34,570 bases of DNA from Thoreauomyces humboldtii (lineage: Eukaryota; Chytridiomycota; Chytridiomycetes; Spizellomycetales; Powellomycetaceae), in NCBI GenBank assembly GCA_027596035.1, contig JADGJA010000167.1, positions 1 to 34,570 on the forward strand, written 5' to 3'. Below the pieces are notes generated by a model. That model was not told the DNA's origin, searched no databases, and saw only the letters and a program-made list of their open reading frames with translations. This document shows positions 1 to 11,679 of this stretch, piece after piece; position 1 is the stretch's first letter; every line of letters begins with the position of its first letter. The position numbers and the translations under genes were made by a program.

Positions 1-126
1 GTTCCGTCGCGAACGCACCAGGTGGTGGAGGATGATGGGGGAAGCGGGGATGGTTCCCTTGACGTGGGGAGCGGCAACGACGACGGGGGTCTCCGCCGTA
101 GGAATGGTAAACGCTTCGGTGGACAT
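1..126 (-). CDS. Partial CDS at left edge, N-terminal part of an unknown protein
   Basis: On the minus strand an ATG at 126 opens a frame that runs off the left end without a stop (42 codons). It begins MSTEAFTIPTAETPVVVAAP and ends in a Leu-His-His then Arg-rich stretch. The frame is also open upstream of this ATG to about 240, where it meets a CA repeat, so the true start could be further upstream, behind an intron. I do not recognise the family. The smooth codon use suggests coding sequence, but only a small part is visible, so this could also be chance. The gene would be divergent from the PPR gene at 493. Confidence 0.3.
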   Translation of the reverse strand, partial: MSTEAFTIPTAETPVVVAAPHVKGTIPASPIILHHLVRSRRN

Positions 127-222
127 TGTGTTCTTGAGAATGTCGGGGAGGTTGCTGGGGGGTTGGAGAGCACGAACGATGGGGGAGAGAAGGTCCTTCG
201 TCACCCTTTTGTATACAGGACG

Positions 223-251
223 CACACACGCACACACACACACACACACAC
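223..251. repeat. CA dinucleotide microsatellite
   Basis: An almost perfect CA/AC run, with ten uninterrupted CA units at 231-250 preceded by an interrupted CA stretch. It lies in the 127-492 gap between the divergent left-edge fragment and the PPR gene. I see no other feature in that gap. Confidence 0.9.
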
Positions 252-492
252 GGAAAACAATCAGCCGAAAAGCTGTCAAAAGTGGGAGGATCGAGCAAAG
301 CGTGGGAGTCGGTGGGATCGGCCAAAATAGGTTCGCCGCCTTGCCGCAACCCCGCGAACCAAGCCATGCCGTAGCGCATACACGGGGAAGTGCTACTGGA
401 CCGGCTTTTCCTAGCCCCGCAACCATTTCCTTTCGTCAATCGATGGCTTCAAACGGCCATCGAAACGGGTAGTCGCTGAAGCTGAAATCGAG

Positions 493-3400
493 ATGGCTGG
501 CAAACTGATGCACGCCGTCGGACGCCTCATACCGGCATACTTGCATTCCCAGAAGTCTCTGCCTCACCGCAGGTTATTGACATCCGAATCGAGGCGACTG
601 CGAGCCATGGGTCTATACGGCGAGAGGTAAGTCTGGAAGTTGTGTTGTTGAGGACTCCTATGATGTGGGCTCGCTCTCGGATGGATGAATGTGTGTGACT
701 GACACTGACTCATCCGGGAAGCAGAATTCTCCAAACAGGTTTTGGTTTTTCCGAATGGCTGCCGGTTGTTATCATGATATGATATGATATAGGACGACGC
801 GAGCAGCGAAAAGGCCCAGCTCCCAACACACGACCAAGAAGCGACAATGGTCGCCTTGCCACGTTCTCGTGCACGAGCACGGTGCATCCGCCACGCCCTC
901 GAGCAGCAGAACCAGTCTCATCAGCGTCGAGCATCCTCGTCCGTGCACCCTCTTCAGCTGGACGATGCGGGCGACGTGCCAGGCCCTGCGCCCAGGTCCA
1001 GACTACTCAGGCTCGACAACGGATCGCCGAATCAACCGCAAAGGATCGTCAAACTCAGTCCCTTATCGCGAATCCAGCTGCCAGACTACAATGGGAGTCT
1101 GCGTGACCCTGTACCTCACCCTCAACCGCAACCTCTACCTCAGCCTCTACCTCAACCCCGTTTGATGCCCTTGAAGAGAGAGCCTACGACGCAACTAGAG
1201 CTGGACGTAAAGCTCAGTCCAATTCCACGGGTCGACATCGTGATCCCCACGACCCCGAAACTCAGGCGAACAGGACCGCCAAAGAGCCCGGCGTTGGCAA
1301 GGCCGGACCTGTATCTCGAGCATCCGTGGACCGAGGACCTCGCTGCGCCGACGGTACCTGCGGAACTTGCAGATGTAGCACGGATGGAGGAGGTGGCTCT
1401 CGTTGCACGGCTCGACCCCGTCGCCGAGAACCGGGTCTCACAGGACGAGATCCTGGCGTGGATCACGGACAAACACGATCGCCTACGTGGCGTCTCCTCG
1501 AGCACGGTACAGAAACTTCTGGATGGTCTTGTCATCGCAGGGAACCTGCGAAAACTCAAGCTGGAGGACTGGCATCGCGTGTTCCAGCACCTCGTGGGAC
1601 GGACGCCTTTCGACCAGCCCACTCCCTCCGAGGACCCAACCCGCGCCATCCGTGCCCTCGGTCAGATGAAGAAGAACGGCGTGGAGCCAGACCCTTTCAT
1701 CTACATGTGCTTGCTTCGTGCACACAAAGACGACATCCGAAGAGTCGAGGAGATCCGACGGTTCCTCGTGAAAACGCATACCGATGCGCCCGAAGGATCT
1801 GCCTCGCCCTTTTCGGACAAGTTGGTTCGTACGCTGATCGCGATCTACCTGAAGCGAGCGCGGAAACCCTTACACCTGACGCTCGCTCGCAACCTGTGGG
1901 ATGCCCTCGGGAGCTTGGGTGTCACACCGTCGGTGACAACGTGCAAAGGATTCCTCGAGGCCTTCTACTCCTTCACTTCATCGGTTCCGCAGGACCCTCA
2001 GGGTGTTTCGAACGTTCACTCCAAGATGAAGTTCAACGCCGACAACAGAACGCTGGACGGTGCTGCAAACTTGGCCGCCATGGCTGCGCACGCAGCCTGC
2101 AAAAACCATAAGGCGGTCCTAAAAATCTTGGATCTCATGCGCGAGCAAAAGATGCCCATCACACTGTAAGGCATTCGATTAGTTTTCTGTACCCCTGCAT
2201 AAAACGCTCACATTCTCCTCCTCCTCTAGTTCCGGCTACAAGAACGCGTTGTACTCATACAGAGAGATGAACCTGCCTCGCTCTGTAACGTATACCTTCG
2301 TGGAGATGAGCGAGGTCGTGGGACTCGAACCCGACGACCATTGCTACGAGCATCTTCTATGGGCGTATGCTCGAATGTGGAAGGAGGAGAGCATCGCGAA
2401 AGTGCATCACCTGGTGCGAAAGGTCGTGACCCCTCATTCCGAATCCACAGCCCCGAACGGTCCCGTCACGATCAGAACCTACGCACGCGTGTGCGAAGCG
2501 TACAGCAACGTGGACGATTGGAAGCGGGCTTTGAGAACGTATTACGAGCTCAAGGACCTGCTAGAGACCAGGGGCAGTGTTGCAATAACTGCGGGATCCG
2601 CGGTCCATCCACCGGATGTCGATCAGGATGCCGGACAGCTCTCGAAAGCAGAGAAAGTATCGTCATCTACCGAGGAGCTGCTGGAGACCAACGGAAGTTC
2701 TGCAACAGCCGCGGGATCCCCCACCGTTCCATCGGATGTCGATCAGGAAGCCGGGCAGCTTTTGAAAGCCGACGAAGGATCGCCATCTACCAAGGATCTG
2801 CTGGAAAACAACGCAAGTTCTGCAACAGCTGCGGGATCCGCCGCTATTTCACCGGATGTCGATCAGGAAACAGGACAGCTCTCGAAAGCGGACGAACAAT
2901 CCCCATGTGCAAGCCCAAATCCGATCCACGTTCCGCCTCCTCGCCAGGAACGGGCTCGTGACACGCTACCCTCCCGCGCCCTCCTCCGTCACGTCCTCTC
3001 CGCCATGGCGCGAACCGACCGCATCCAGGAGGCCCGCGACTTCATGCTGTCCGAAGCGTTGGACCCAACCCGTCTGCAAAGATACTGGACCCGCATCGTC
3101 GCCGGCGAAGACAAGCTCCGTCGTGAGGGTCTAGAACGCATGGAACGCGAGGTGGCGGCCTCGGCCGAGGTCGTGGCCAAAGCCTATGGGGAAAGGAAGG
3201 TCCACATCCGTGCCGATTACCAGGAGCTTCAGAGCAGGCTCGAGGTTTCGAGGAAGAGGCTGCGTAGGGAAGGACAGGCGCCGGCCACGTTTACGGTCGG
3301 CTTCGAAGGTCCTTTGAAGGTGGCGTATGAGGGCTTTGCGGAAGCTTGGAGGCAGACGGTTGAGACCAAGTGGCCCGAGGATAGGCATGCGGAGAAACTG

Positions 3401-3520
3401 ATGGAACTGGAGGCATTTTTGAACGATATGCGCAAGGAGGAGGCCAAGCGTACCGTCCAAGCGATAGAGAAATTGGGGCTCAAGGCCGAACAAAAGGCCG
3501 ACTTGTGGGAAAGCGTTTAG
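493..3520 (+). CDS. Pentatricopeptide repeat (PPR) protein, probably mitochondrial
   Basis: My model has exons 493-626, 807-2165 and 2230-3520 (introns 180 and 64 nt), giving about 927 aa. The first intron starts with a consensus GTAAGT, and joining 626 to 807 restores the frame exactly. The first exon encodes a start rich in Arg, Lys, Ser and Leu with almost no acidic residues, as expected of a mitochondrial presequence. PPR-like helical hairpins follow, for example 'GVEPDPFIYMCLLRAHKDD' near residue 340, 'GLEPDDHCYEHLLWAYARM' near residue 530, and 'TYARVCEAYSNVDDWKRAL'. Fungal PPR proteins bind organellar RNA and act in mitochondrial RNA stability, translation or the ribosome. The target here cannot be told from sequence. 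Residues 608-727 are a three-copy 40-residue repeat (separate entry). The C-terminus is charged and probably coiled-coil. The gene converges on the helicase, with 130 nt between stop codons. Confidence 0.8.
2558..2917 (+). repeat. Three tandem 120-bp units inside the PPR gene
   Basis: Units start at 2558, 2678 and 2798, each with CTGCT(A/G)GA. Each encodes 40 residues with the pattern LLE-x-N, then AGS, then DVDQ-x-x-GQLSKA, then SS/SP. The period is a multiple of three, so the frame is kept and the protein gains a repeated acidic, Ser/Ala-rich linker between the last PPR-like helices and the C-terminal domain. The copies differ at many positions, so the expansion is not brand new. Confidence 0.9.
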
Positions 3521-3650
3521 CCTGACGTAGATTGCATTATCCTGAGGCTCCCGGTCGCCTTTTCTATTTCATAAGCCTTGGTGGAATATATATATTTACA
3601 GGCTGGATTGAATGTACAAAAGTGGGATCGCTTGTTTACGTGTCAGGCAA

Positions 3651-6608
3651 TCACAAATGTGCCTGTGCAGAGGTGCCAGGGCTAGCTATGAGCGGATGGA
3701 GCACTGTCTGGTTTGCAGCTGGTTTTCGCGCCTTCCATGCTTCGATCATGGCCGACATGGCCTCCTCCGACAACCCATCGTCCTCCTCCTCCTCCTCCTC
3801 CCCCACCTGCAGGATAGCCTGGATTTCCTCGTCCGAACTCGCGTAGGGTCGTACCCTTGTCTCGGTCGTGTGTCCCGTGATGCGACACCGCTTTCGACTC
3901 TTGATGTACTTGAAGTCATCCATAGGCTTCCACGCGTAGAAGGAGAGGGACTTCCTGGCTCGGGTGTAGGCGATGTACATCAAGTTGTCCTCGATCTCCT
4001 GACTTGCGGTGCTGAGATCCGAGGTCGAGGCTTCCCTACCGATACCGTATCGCTTGGCGTGGTCCATCTGGTTGAGGATCACCACGTTGTCCATCTCGAG
4101 GCCACGGGCTCGATGGAAGGTCGAAAGCACCACCGTGGGCCGCTTCAATCGCTTCGTTGGCCGTTTGTGATCTCCCCCGGAAATCCCGTCCGCACCGCTG
4201 GACCAGGCCATGTCGGGATCACCGGCCACCCACTGCGCATCGACCAGGTACCTCTTGAAGTCGCGCACGCTGTTGCCGCCGTACAGGTGCTGGACGTTCC
4301 CTGGGAAGGCACCGACGGCTTCCGGTAGCTGAGCTTTCGAATTCTTCAGGATGGTGAGGAGAGAGTCGATCCGATCGTCGAAGGCCGTCAATCCGCCCAT
4401 CGAGAGTCGCTCCGGGAGGTCCTTCATGAGCTGCTCCTCCGTGTGGTTCTTCCTGAAGGCTAGCAGCTTCCCGCTGAGCTGCCTCGTGTCATCCGTCTCC
4501 TTTATGTTCAGCACCCTCATGGCGAACTCGAGTAGCGGCACCAGGTCCTGACCGATGTTTCTTCCGGGTACGTGGACCCGGATACCTTGTGATAAGAGGT
4601 AGAAAGCGAAGTTGAGCATGGGGACGACCGTCCTCGACAGCACCATGACGGGCTGGGTACGGAAATCGGCCAGTTCCAGCTCCCCTTCGACGGAATGGAT
4701 CTCTCCGACGGACGCGTTGGGAGCGGCCTCGATCTCCGGCACGATGTTCTGGGCGAGGGCGATGATCGATGTCGGACAGCGACGGCACAGGGACATGGGA
4801 TACACGCCGATGCTCTGCGGTTCTGCCAGATGCCGAGGCTCCGGTTCCGGTACGACGGAATGTTGAGATGCTCGTAAAGCCCGGGACGCGGCATCCACGT
4901 CTCGATCCTGCCATCGGTGAGAGGTGACCACACCGCCGTACGTGGCGTGGACCTGCTCTTCTGAGCCCGTTTCGCAGTCTCTCGCGACATGGCCGGGAAG
5001 TTTACATAGTGCGCATCGAGGCACGTCCAATGGGACTAGCAGGTCGTCTAGAGAAGAGACCTTGTCCTTGAGAGGGAGAAGTGGCCTGGCTTCCATCCCC
5101 CGGTGGTGAAGCTCCGAAAACATCTGATTTGTGGATCCGGCAAACTGATAGATCTGCTGCCGCATATCCCCAAACAAGTAGAGCCGAGTCGAGGGCTTCA
5201 TGATCCGCTCAACGATGATAGAGCGAGCTTGCGACATATCTTGTGCCTATTGAAGTCGAACAGAGCATCAGACAGAGCAATCTGCTTCACCTTACCAAGC
5301 AGGAAGCGTACCTCGTCGACAAAGATGTGATCGTACTTGTCGAACTTTGCAGAGTGAACGATCGGAAGATATAGCAAATCGTCATAGTCAAGAATAAACT
5401 GAGCCCGCTCCACGGAAGCCATCGCCATCTGCAGCTGTTTCCTCGAGATCCCGTCCAGCGGGGTCGGTTCTTCGTCTCCGTCGGCATTGTGAGCAGCCTC
5501 GGCAGCCTCCCGAGCCGCCTGCTCTTGGAGCATCTGGATGCGGTTGGCGTCGCTCTGCAGGTGTGCGATGACCTGCATCAGCCTCCTGTGAGTCGAAAGT
5601 CTGGTGTTTTGCAAAGCTCCCGCCCAGAACAAGGATCTCTTGAGGCAATCCCTCGCGATTCCGATCAGCTTGGCCATGGTAGCGTCGCCCTTAGGCCTGA
5701 CGCGATACTTTTCCGCCAGTTTCTCCCATTCATCTATCGTATCAGGAAGCAGGTCGGTCCGATTGGGGAAGGACTCGTGTTGCGGGGCGATGCAGTGAAG
5801 CTTGGCCATGCTGACCAACGTGACAACCTCCTGGCCGTACGTGACGATCTCCTCCCGGGTCAGCATGGCTTGCATGATTTGCCACGTCTTCTCCGGAGCG
5901 ATGTGGATGAGATCGCGCTGGCGGTTGACATCTATGTGGCGCAGCCATGCCGAATAGCCGTATGCATGGAAGGTCCGAGATTCGATGCGCAGGTATCGAA
6001 GTGAATGCTGTTCGCGGATCTTTTCGGATCGAGCACGGAGCAGACCGGCGTTGACCTTGTTGTAGGCTATCATGGCCACTGAACTCACTTTCGACGGAAG
6101 TTTGTGCAAGCACTGGAGCAGCGTGGTCGTCTGAGTTTAGGGAAGACCAGGTTTTGGTCAGCGTGACCAAGGATCACCAGGCTGACTCCATTCAAGGGCC
6201 CACCTTTCCGCTTCCAGCCTTGGCATCAACGACGACGATGGAGTTTGTGCCACGCGCCACCTCGCGAAGAATGGCAGACTGTTCTGGGGAGGGGTTGAAA
6301 TCTGTGCTCCCGATCGTATCCAACATGGCCGCCTCCTCGTTCCTGTCCGCGCCGTGAACCATGTGTTTCCACTCGCCATTGTCGGAAAGCGTCCCTCCTT
6401 CTCGTCCGATGTGCATCTCGGGACGAGACATGATGGTTGGAGTGTCATCCGCGGCAAAGTCGAGTTCAGCTAGCAGCGGTTGTGCCGAGAGCTGCCGTGT
6501 CCAACCAGGTTTTGATAGTATAACGCGAGCGAACCGGGGTCGGTGAGAGTGAGCGAGGTGCTTCCAGAGACAGCCACGAACGCAGTTCCGGGCGCTGTTG
6601 TAGCGCAT
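3651..6608 (-). CDS. UvrD/FBH1-like superfamily 1 DNA helicase with CCHC zinc knuckle
   Basis: Exons on the minus strand are 6608-6204, 6130-5312 and 5246-3651 (introns 73 and 65 nt), about 939 aa. Both introns fall inside helicase motifs and splicing rebuilds them. The Q-motif FNPSPEQSAIL and Walker A 'AKAGSGK|TTT' are joined across intron 1. Motif II 'FVDE|AQD' is joined across intron 2. Further on are motif III 'LFGDMRQQIYQFAG' (about 432), motif V 'STFHRARGLEMDNVV' and motif VI 'NLMYIAYTRAR'. This is the ATP-driven 3'-5' SF1A helicase set, closest by eye to the helicase half of FBH1, but no F-box is visible. A CX2CX4HX4C knuckle (residues about 486-499) sits just after motif III. From ATG 6608 the first 50 residues are Arg-rich with almost no acidic residues, so import into mitochondria is possible. 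A start at the later Met of MSRPEMHIG would remove this. The C-terminus has an acidic Glu/Asp run. Confidence 0.85.
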
Positions 6609-7086
6609 ACGTGGTTGTGTTCTTGAGGGATATGGGCCCTGTCGGGTGCATGCGCAGAATTGGTCTCCAGGTTGGGAAAGGAGGGACAGAGGAAAAGGTA
6701 GACCGGAGGTCAAAACCCTCGAGACAAATGTAGAAGCAGAGAGCCAAGCGCAAGGACGCGAGTTCAGAGGTGCTAGCGAGGGTAAGGCTTGCCAAGTCGA
6801 TGTTGGCAACGCGACGCTGATGGTAACGATGCTCGACGGAAGGTGAGATGTCTCGAGGCGAACCAGAAATCCAACAGACTGCGATTCGGACACGCCTGGA
6901 CATTCGAATGCTGTGAGTCATCATCCGGTCCGGTGAGTGCCTCGGCCGCCTCCCTTGCGCCGCCGCCTCCCTTGCGCCGCCGCCTTGGATGACAGGAACG
7001 CTGACCCTCCTCCTGCCTTGCCCCGAGGACTGACACTTTTGGTCTCCTACTTTCTCTTTGGGGGGGTCTTGTGATGGGCGACTGGG
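6609..7086. promoter_or_regulatory. Divergent intergenic region, helicase (-) and CRAL-TRIO gene (+)
   Basis: About 480 nt lie between two divergent start codons, so both promoters should be here. I see no clear TATA box. A 17-bp unit (GCCGCCTCCCTTGCGCC) is repeated in tandem at 6945-6961 and 6962-6978, with a partial third copy. Open frames crossing this stretch show no recognisable protein. Confidence 0.4.
6945..6986. repeat. 17-bp tandem repeat in divergent promoter
   Basis: Two perfect copies of GCCGCCTCCCTTGCGCC plus eight bases of a third, in the shared upstream region of the helicase and CRAL-TRIO genes. It could be a simple slippage repeat or a clustered binding site. Confidence 0.85.
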
Positions 7087-8632
7087 ATGCGGGTTGGCCT
7101 GGAGAACAAGACGCTACCTACAGAGAGAGAGAGGTATAATCACAACATTAGCACCGTCATGTTGGGACCAGGATTCTCAACGGCTTCCCGCCTTTGCAAC
7201 CAGACATTGGCCCATTTCGTCGCGCGTACCCAGTGTGCCTCAGCAGTGACAGCCTCAAACTATTTGAGAAACGCGGAGCTGGACGTTGAAGTTGCAGTGC
7301 AGAGGTATGCCGCCTGCAAGGTACGTCGTCGAACTGGAGCACTCCGTCTCTGGCAACGTGAGCGTCAGCGCCCGTCTCATACCAACGCATGCATGTGTAG
7401 GGATTCCTGAAACCGCATGGGCTTAGCCCTGTCCCCGAGTCGACGAGCGATCTCATCTACTACCTCCATGTTCCACTCTTCTACTTTCCCGACACCGTGG
7501 ACTTGAAAGGCGCGGCGCTTCTTGTCTTCAACGCTCGCTACTGGGTGTCGGATCTCGCGGGATCTCGAAGGATGCTCAAGGTTGTAACAATCCCCCAAAG
7601 TTATCCATCAGATTGCGTTCACTGAGCAGCAGAAAACGTATCCTCGTGTTCCTCGATCAGCTACTCAACTACATCTGCAACAAGGCAGCCACAGGCAGGT
7701 GGGTGGAAGATGCATACCTCCGAAACAAAGAACGGCGAAGCCCCATGCTCATGTGGTCATTCTGTCTCCAGCGAGGCATGCCGACGCAACGGCATCACTC
7801 TCATCTCCAACCTCAAAGGACTGGACACGAGTATGAGGGCCGTGGACGCGCATAGATCCATCATGCAGATGCTCGAGTTCTTCATGCCCGTGCATCTCGA
7901 ACGAGTCCTCGTCATCAACGCTCCGTGGTGGGCGAGAGCAACCCCGTTCATGTGGAAGCCCGGCGTGTGCGAGAATGGACCGTTTTCGGCAGAGGTGTGT
8001 CGGCGGACCCACCCGCTCTATCTCCCGTCCTTTCTGCTTTCTAAGGCTTACCTTTGGACGTAAAGATCTCGATATGCGAGGACATGAATCTCTTTGTGGA
8101 CCTGACGCAGCTCCCGCGGGAACTGGGAGGACAGGTCCACTTCAAACACAAAGAGTGGATCGCAGATCAGTTGGTGCGTTGGTGCTGGCAGCGTGCGGAT
8201 TGTGTTCATGAAAGGCGGACCTCCGCTGATTTCTACTTCCCCTCGATCCCATTGAAATTTCAGCGTGCCGAAGAGCATGACAATGAGGTCCTTGTAGATA
8301 TCGACCTAGACGAAACATCCTCACCTCCCGACGAAGCACCTCCATTCGTAAAACCTTCCCCAGCCCTCAGCTTGCGGAGCCGATTCACGCGAATCATTAT
8401 GGGGTCGTCCCTCTCGTCCCCGACCGCATCCGCGGACAAGTCTTCTTACTTTTTGGAACAACTGCCGAACGGGCAACACGAGCGTCACGGCACGCCCGTG
8501 ATTGATATGGAGCCACTGGCGTGAGTAACACCCTCAACTGATACCTAAACTGCATCCCTTCACGTGTACCATCTGCATCCTCTTCCACATGGGATCTCCA
8601 GGCCTCCTTTCCTGTATGAAAGTAACTTCTGA
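7087..8632 (+). CDS. CRAL-TRIO (Sec14-like) lipid-binding domain protein
   Basis: Model exons are 7087-7320, 7401-7546, 7612-7698, 7772-7998, 8046-8520 and 8602-8632, about 399 aa. The CRAL-TRIO-N helix 'YLRNAELDVEVAVQRY' is followed by the lipid-binding fold: 'GITLISNLKGLDTSMRAVD', 'LERVLVINAPWWARA' and 'DLTQLPRELGG'. The order and spacing resemble MOSPD2/PTPN9-type Sec14 domains. Such proteins move or present phosphoinositides or other lipids in the cytosol or at membranes. The last intron (GTGAGT at 8521) gives a short C-terminal tail ending in a Tyr-Glu-Ser-Asn-Phe motif. Without it the protein stops at 8524. The frame at 8174-8263 (90 nt, GTGCGT...TTTCAG) is open and may be a removable intron. 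Two introns (7547 and 7999) need unusual GTCGG donors to keep the frame. The start is uncertain: ATG 7087 is simply the first in frame. Confidence 0.75.
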
Positions 8633-8722
8633 TCGCTGAATAAAGTACAGTGTGACCCAAGTATGTAAAATGGTAATTGTCTGTTCCCGACGCCCAAGCC
8701 AATCATTCAGTTTCACAAGCGT

Positions 8723-10360
<1,638 letters not shown>

Positions 10361-11679
10361 GTCTGCTGTAAGGAAATGCTATGTGTTGTCTGTGGGAAAA
10401 CAGGTAACACCAAAGAGTCAGGAAGTTCCGCGCGCTGCCTTTGCCTTTTGCCCTTTCCCGCACCTGGATGGAGACGAGAGGAGAGGGGGTTGCGCAGGGT
10501 AGAAGCAGAAGGAGCCGAGTATACAGACGGTAGTGTGGCAGAGAGTCGTCGCAGGGGGGCAGCACTGGGAAAGGGACGCGGGAATGCGGCTTTCTTGTCA
10601 GGCTTGAATGAGCCTGTGTTGCCTTTTGGTGGGCAGTGGGCGGACAGCAGCCCTTCAAATGAAGAGAAACGGTGGATGACGTGTGTGTTTGCGAAGAACA
10701 GGTGGGCACGTAACCGAGAGAGAGAGAGAACCCCCCCGATTGGACCGATCCCTCGGGGTCGTCGCTCCCCTTGTTACCGGTCAGAGAACGTAACGAAAAC
10801 CCAGCGAACCGCCGGAACCTCTGTCCGCCCGTGAAGGTTCCCCGGCCCCTCTTCAGGCTGTGCGTCTGCAATGTCATTGCCAGATCTGATACGTGGTAGC
10901 ATCCCTCGCTTTCTCAGGCTGCGTGTTCTGTGACCGAAAGCCGTCCCATGCTTCTGTATGCTTCATCCACGCACCCACCATCTCCTGGTCGACATATCAA
11001 GATTCCGCAACTTCACTGGGCCGACCCTTGTTTCCCACGGCCAAAACGTGATATCCGCCCCGCACGATTTGTCCCGGGACGAAACCACCTCGCAATGTTT
11101 CTCGAAGTTGAGCTCTGAGGACGTCTTTGAGTTACATGGAAAGAAGGGAAAGTCTACGTCGATCGACTCATGGAACTCCACGCCCAGGTGACGCACGGGG
11201 GGTGCGTGAGATATGATGTTGAGGAACGAGAAAGGCAGGGCGTGAGTGAGGAGCGTTGTTCCTGGTTTGCCACGAGCTCTTGAGTGGAACATCTCTCTAC
11301 GGGTCATCGGAATTGGAGTGGTACGGGCGGGGACGAGCGCATTACCAGAAGTAGTGGAGGTAGCGGCGCCTACGTCCATGGACCAACGTTACGACACGTA
11401 TGCGCAACTTATGTCTTCCCCCGAGTCCAGCATCTTTCCCACACCGGAATTGTGCCCAAGCCGCGCGCGCATAGTTTGTTTCGGCCGGCCACGAAAAACT
11501 AACTGGACCGCACGGACTCCGGGAGCTGGTCTAGCCGCTTGCGGCTTACGCACTGCCTACTTTCCACTGTGCACTGCTCGTTTGGCGTTCAGGAAATACA
11601 TAAGGCCGACCATTAAAAGCGGAAACTGAGAGGCGGGAAAAGAAGAGGAACAGAAGGTAGAGAGAGCCATCCCCTCCAC
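10361..11679. other. 1.3-kb gap upstream of HOG1, no confident gene
   Basis: It lies between the HOG1 start and the NMA111 stop and must hold the HOG1 promoter and 5' UTR. CT/GA-rich stretches occur around 10450-10740. Two opposing open frames (plus 10958-11191, minus 11379-10963) look weakly protein-like but match nothing I know. A pyrimidine-rich tract (minus strand, near 11650-11630) looks like the 3' end of a possible extra NMA111 intron. Confidence 0.5.
10963..11379 (-). CDS. Hypothetical 138-aa ORF
   Basis: An intact ATG-to-stop frame of 138 codons, starting MDVGAATSTTSGNALVPART and ending in a Trp/Arg cluster. I recognise no domain, signal peptide or membrane segment. An opposing plus-strand frame (ATG 10958, 77 codons) ends next to a GTGACG that could be a donor site and looks about equally plausible, so at most one is likely to be real. 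Both may be chance in GC-rich DNA. Confidence 0.2.
   Translation of the reverse strand: MDVGAATSTTSGNALVPARTTPIPMTRREMFHSRARGKPGTTLLTHALPFSFLNIISHAPPVRHLGVEFHESIDVDFPFFPCNSKTSSELNFEKHCEVVSSRDKSCGADITFWPWETRVGPVKLRNLDMSTRRWWVRG

Noticed and set aside
775..793. GATAT/GATATGATAT run as a regulatory site
   Set aside because: Lies inside the first PPR intron near its acceptor. Most likely a simple repeat or branch-site context.
1326..2111. 261-codon plus-strand frame inside the PPR gene
   Set aside because: Overlaps the PPR exon in another frame. Composition is Arg/Gly-rich with no domain.
6609..6893. In-frame 5' extension of the helicase above ATG 6608
   Set aside because: It begins at a non-ATG codon and reads like untranslated or intronic sequence. 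The first in-frame ATG at 6608 is used.
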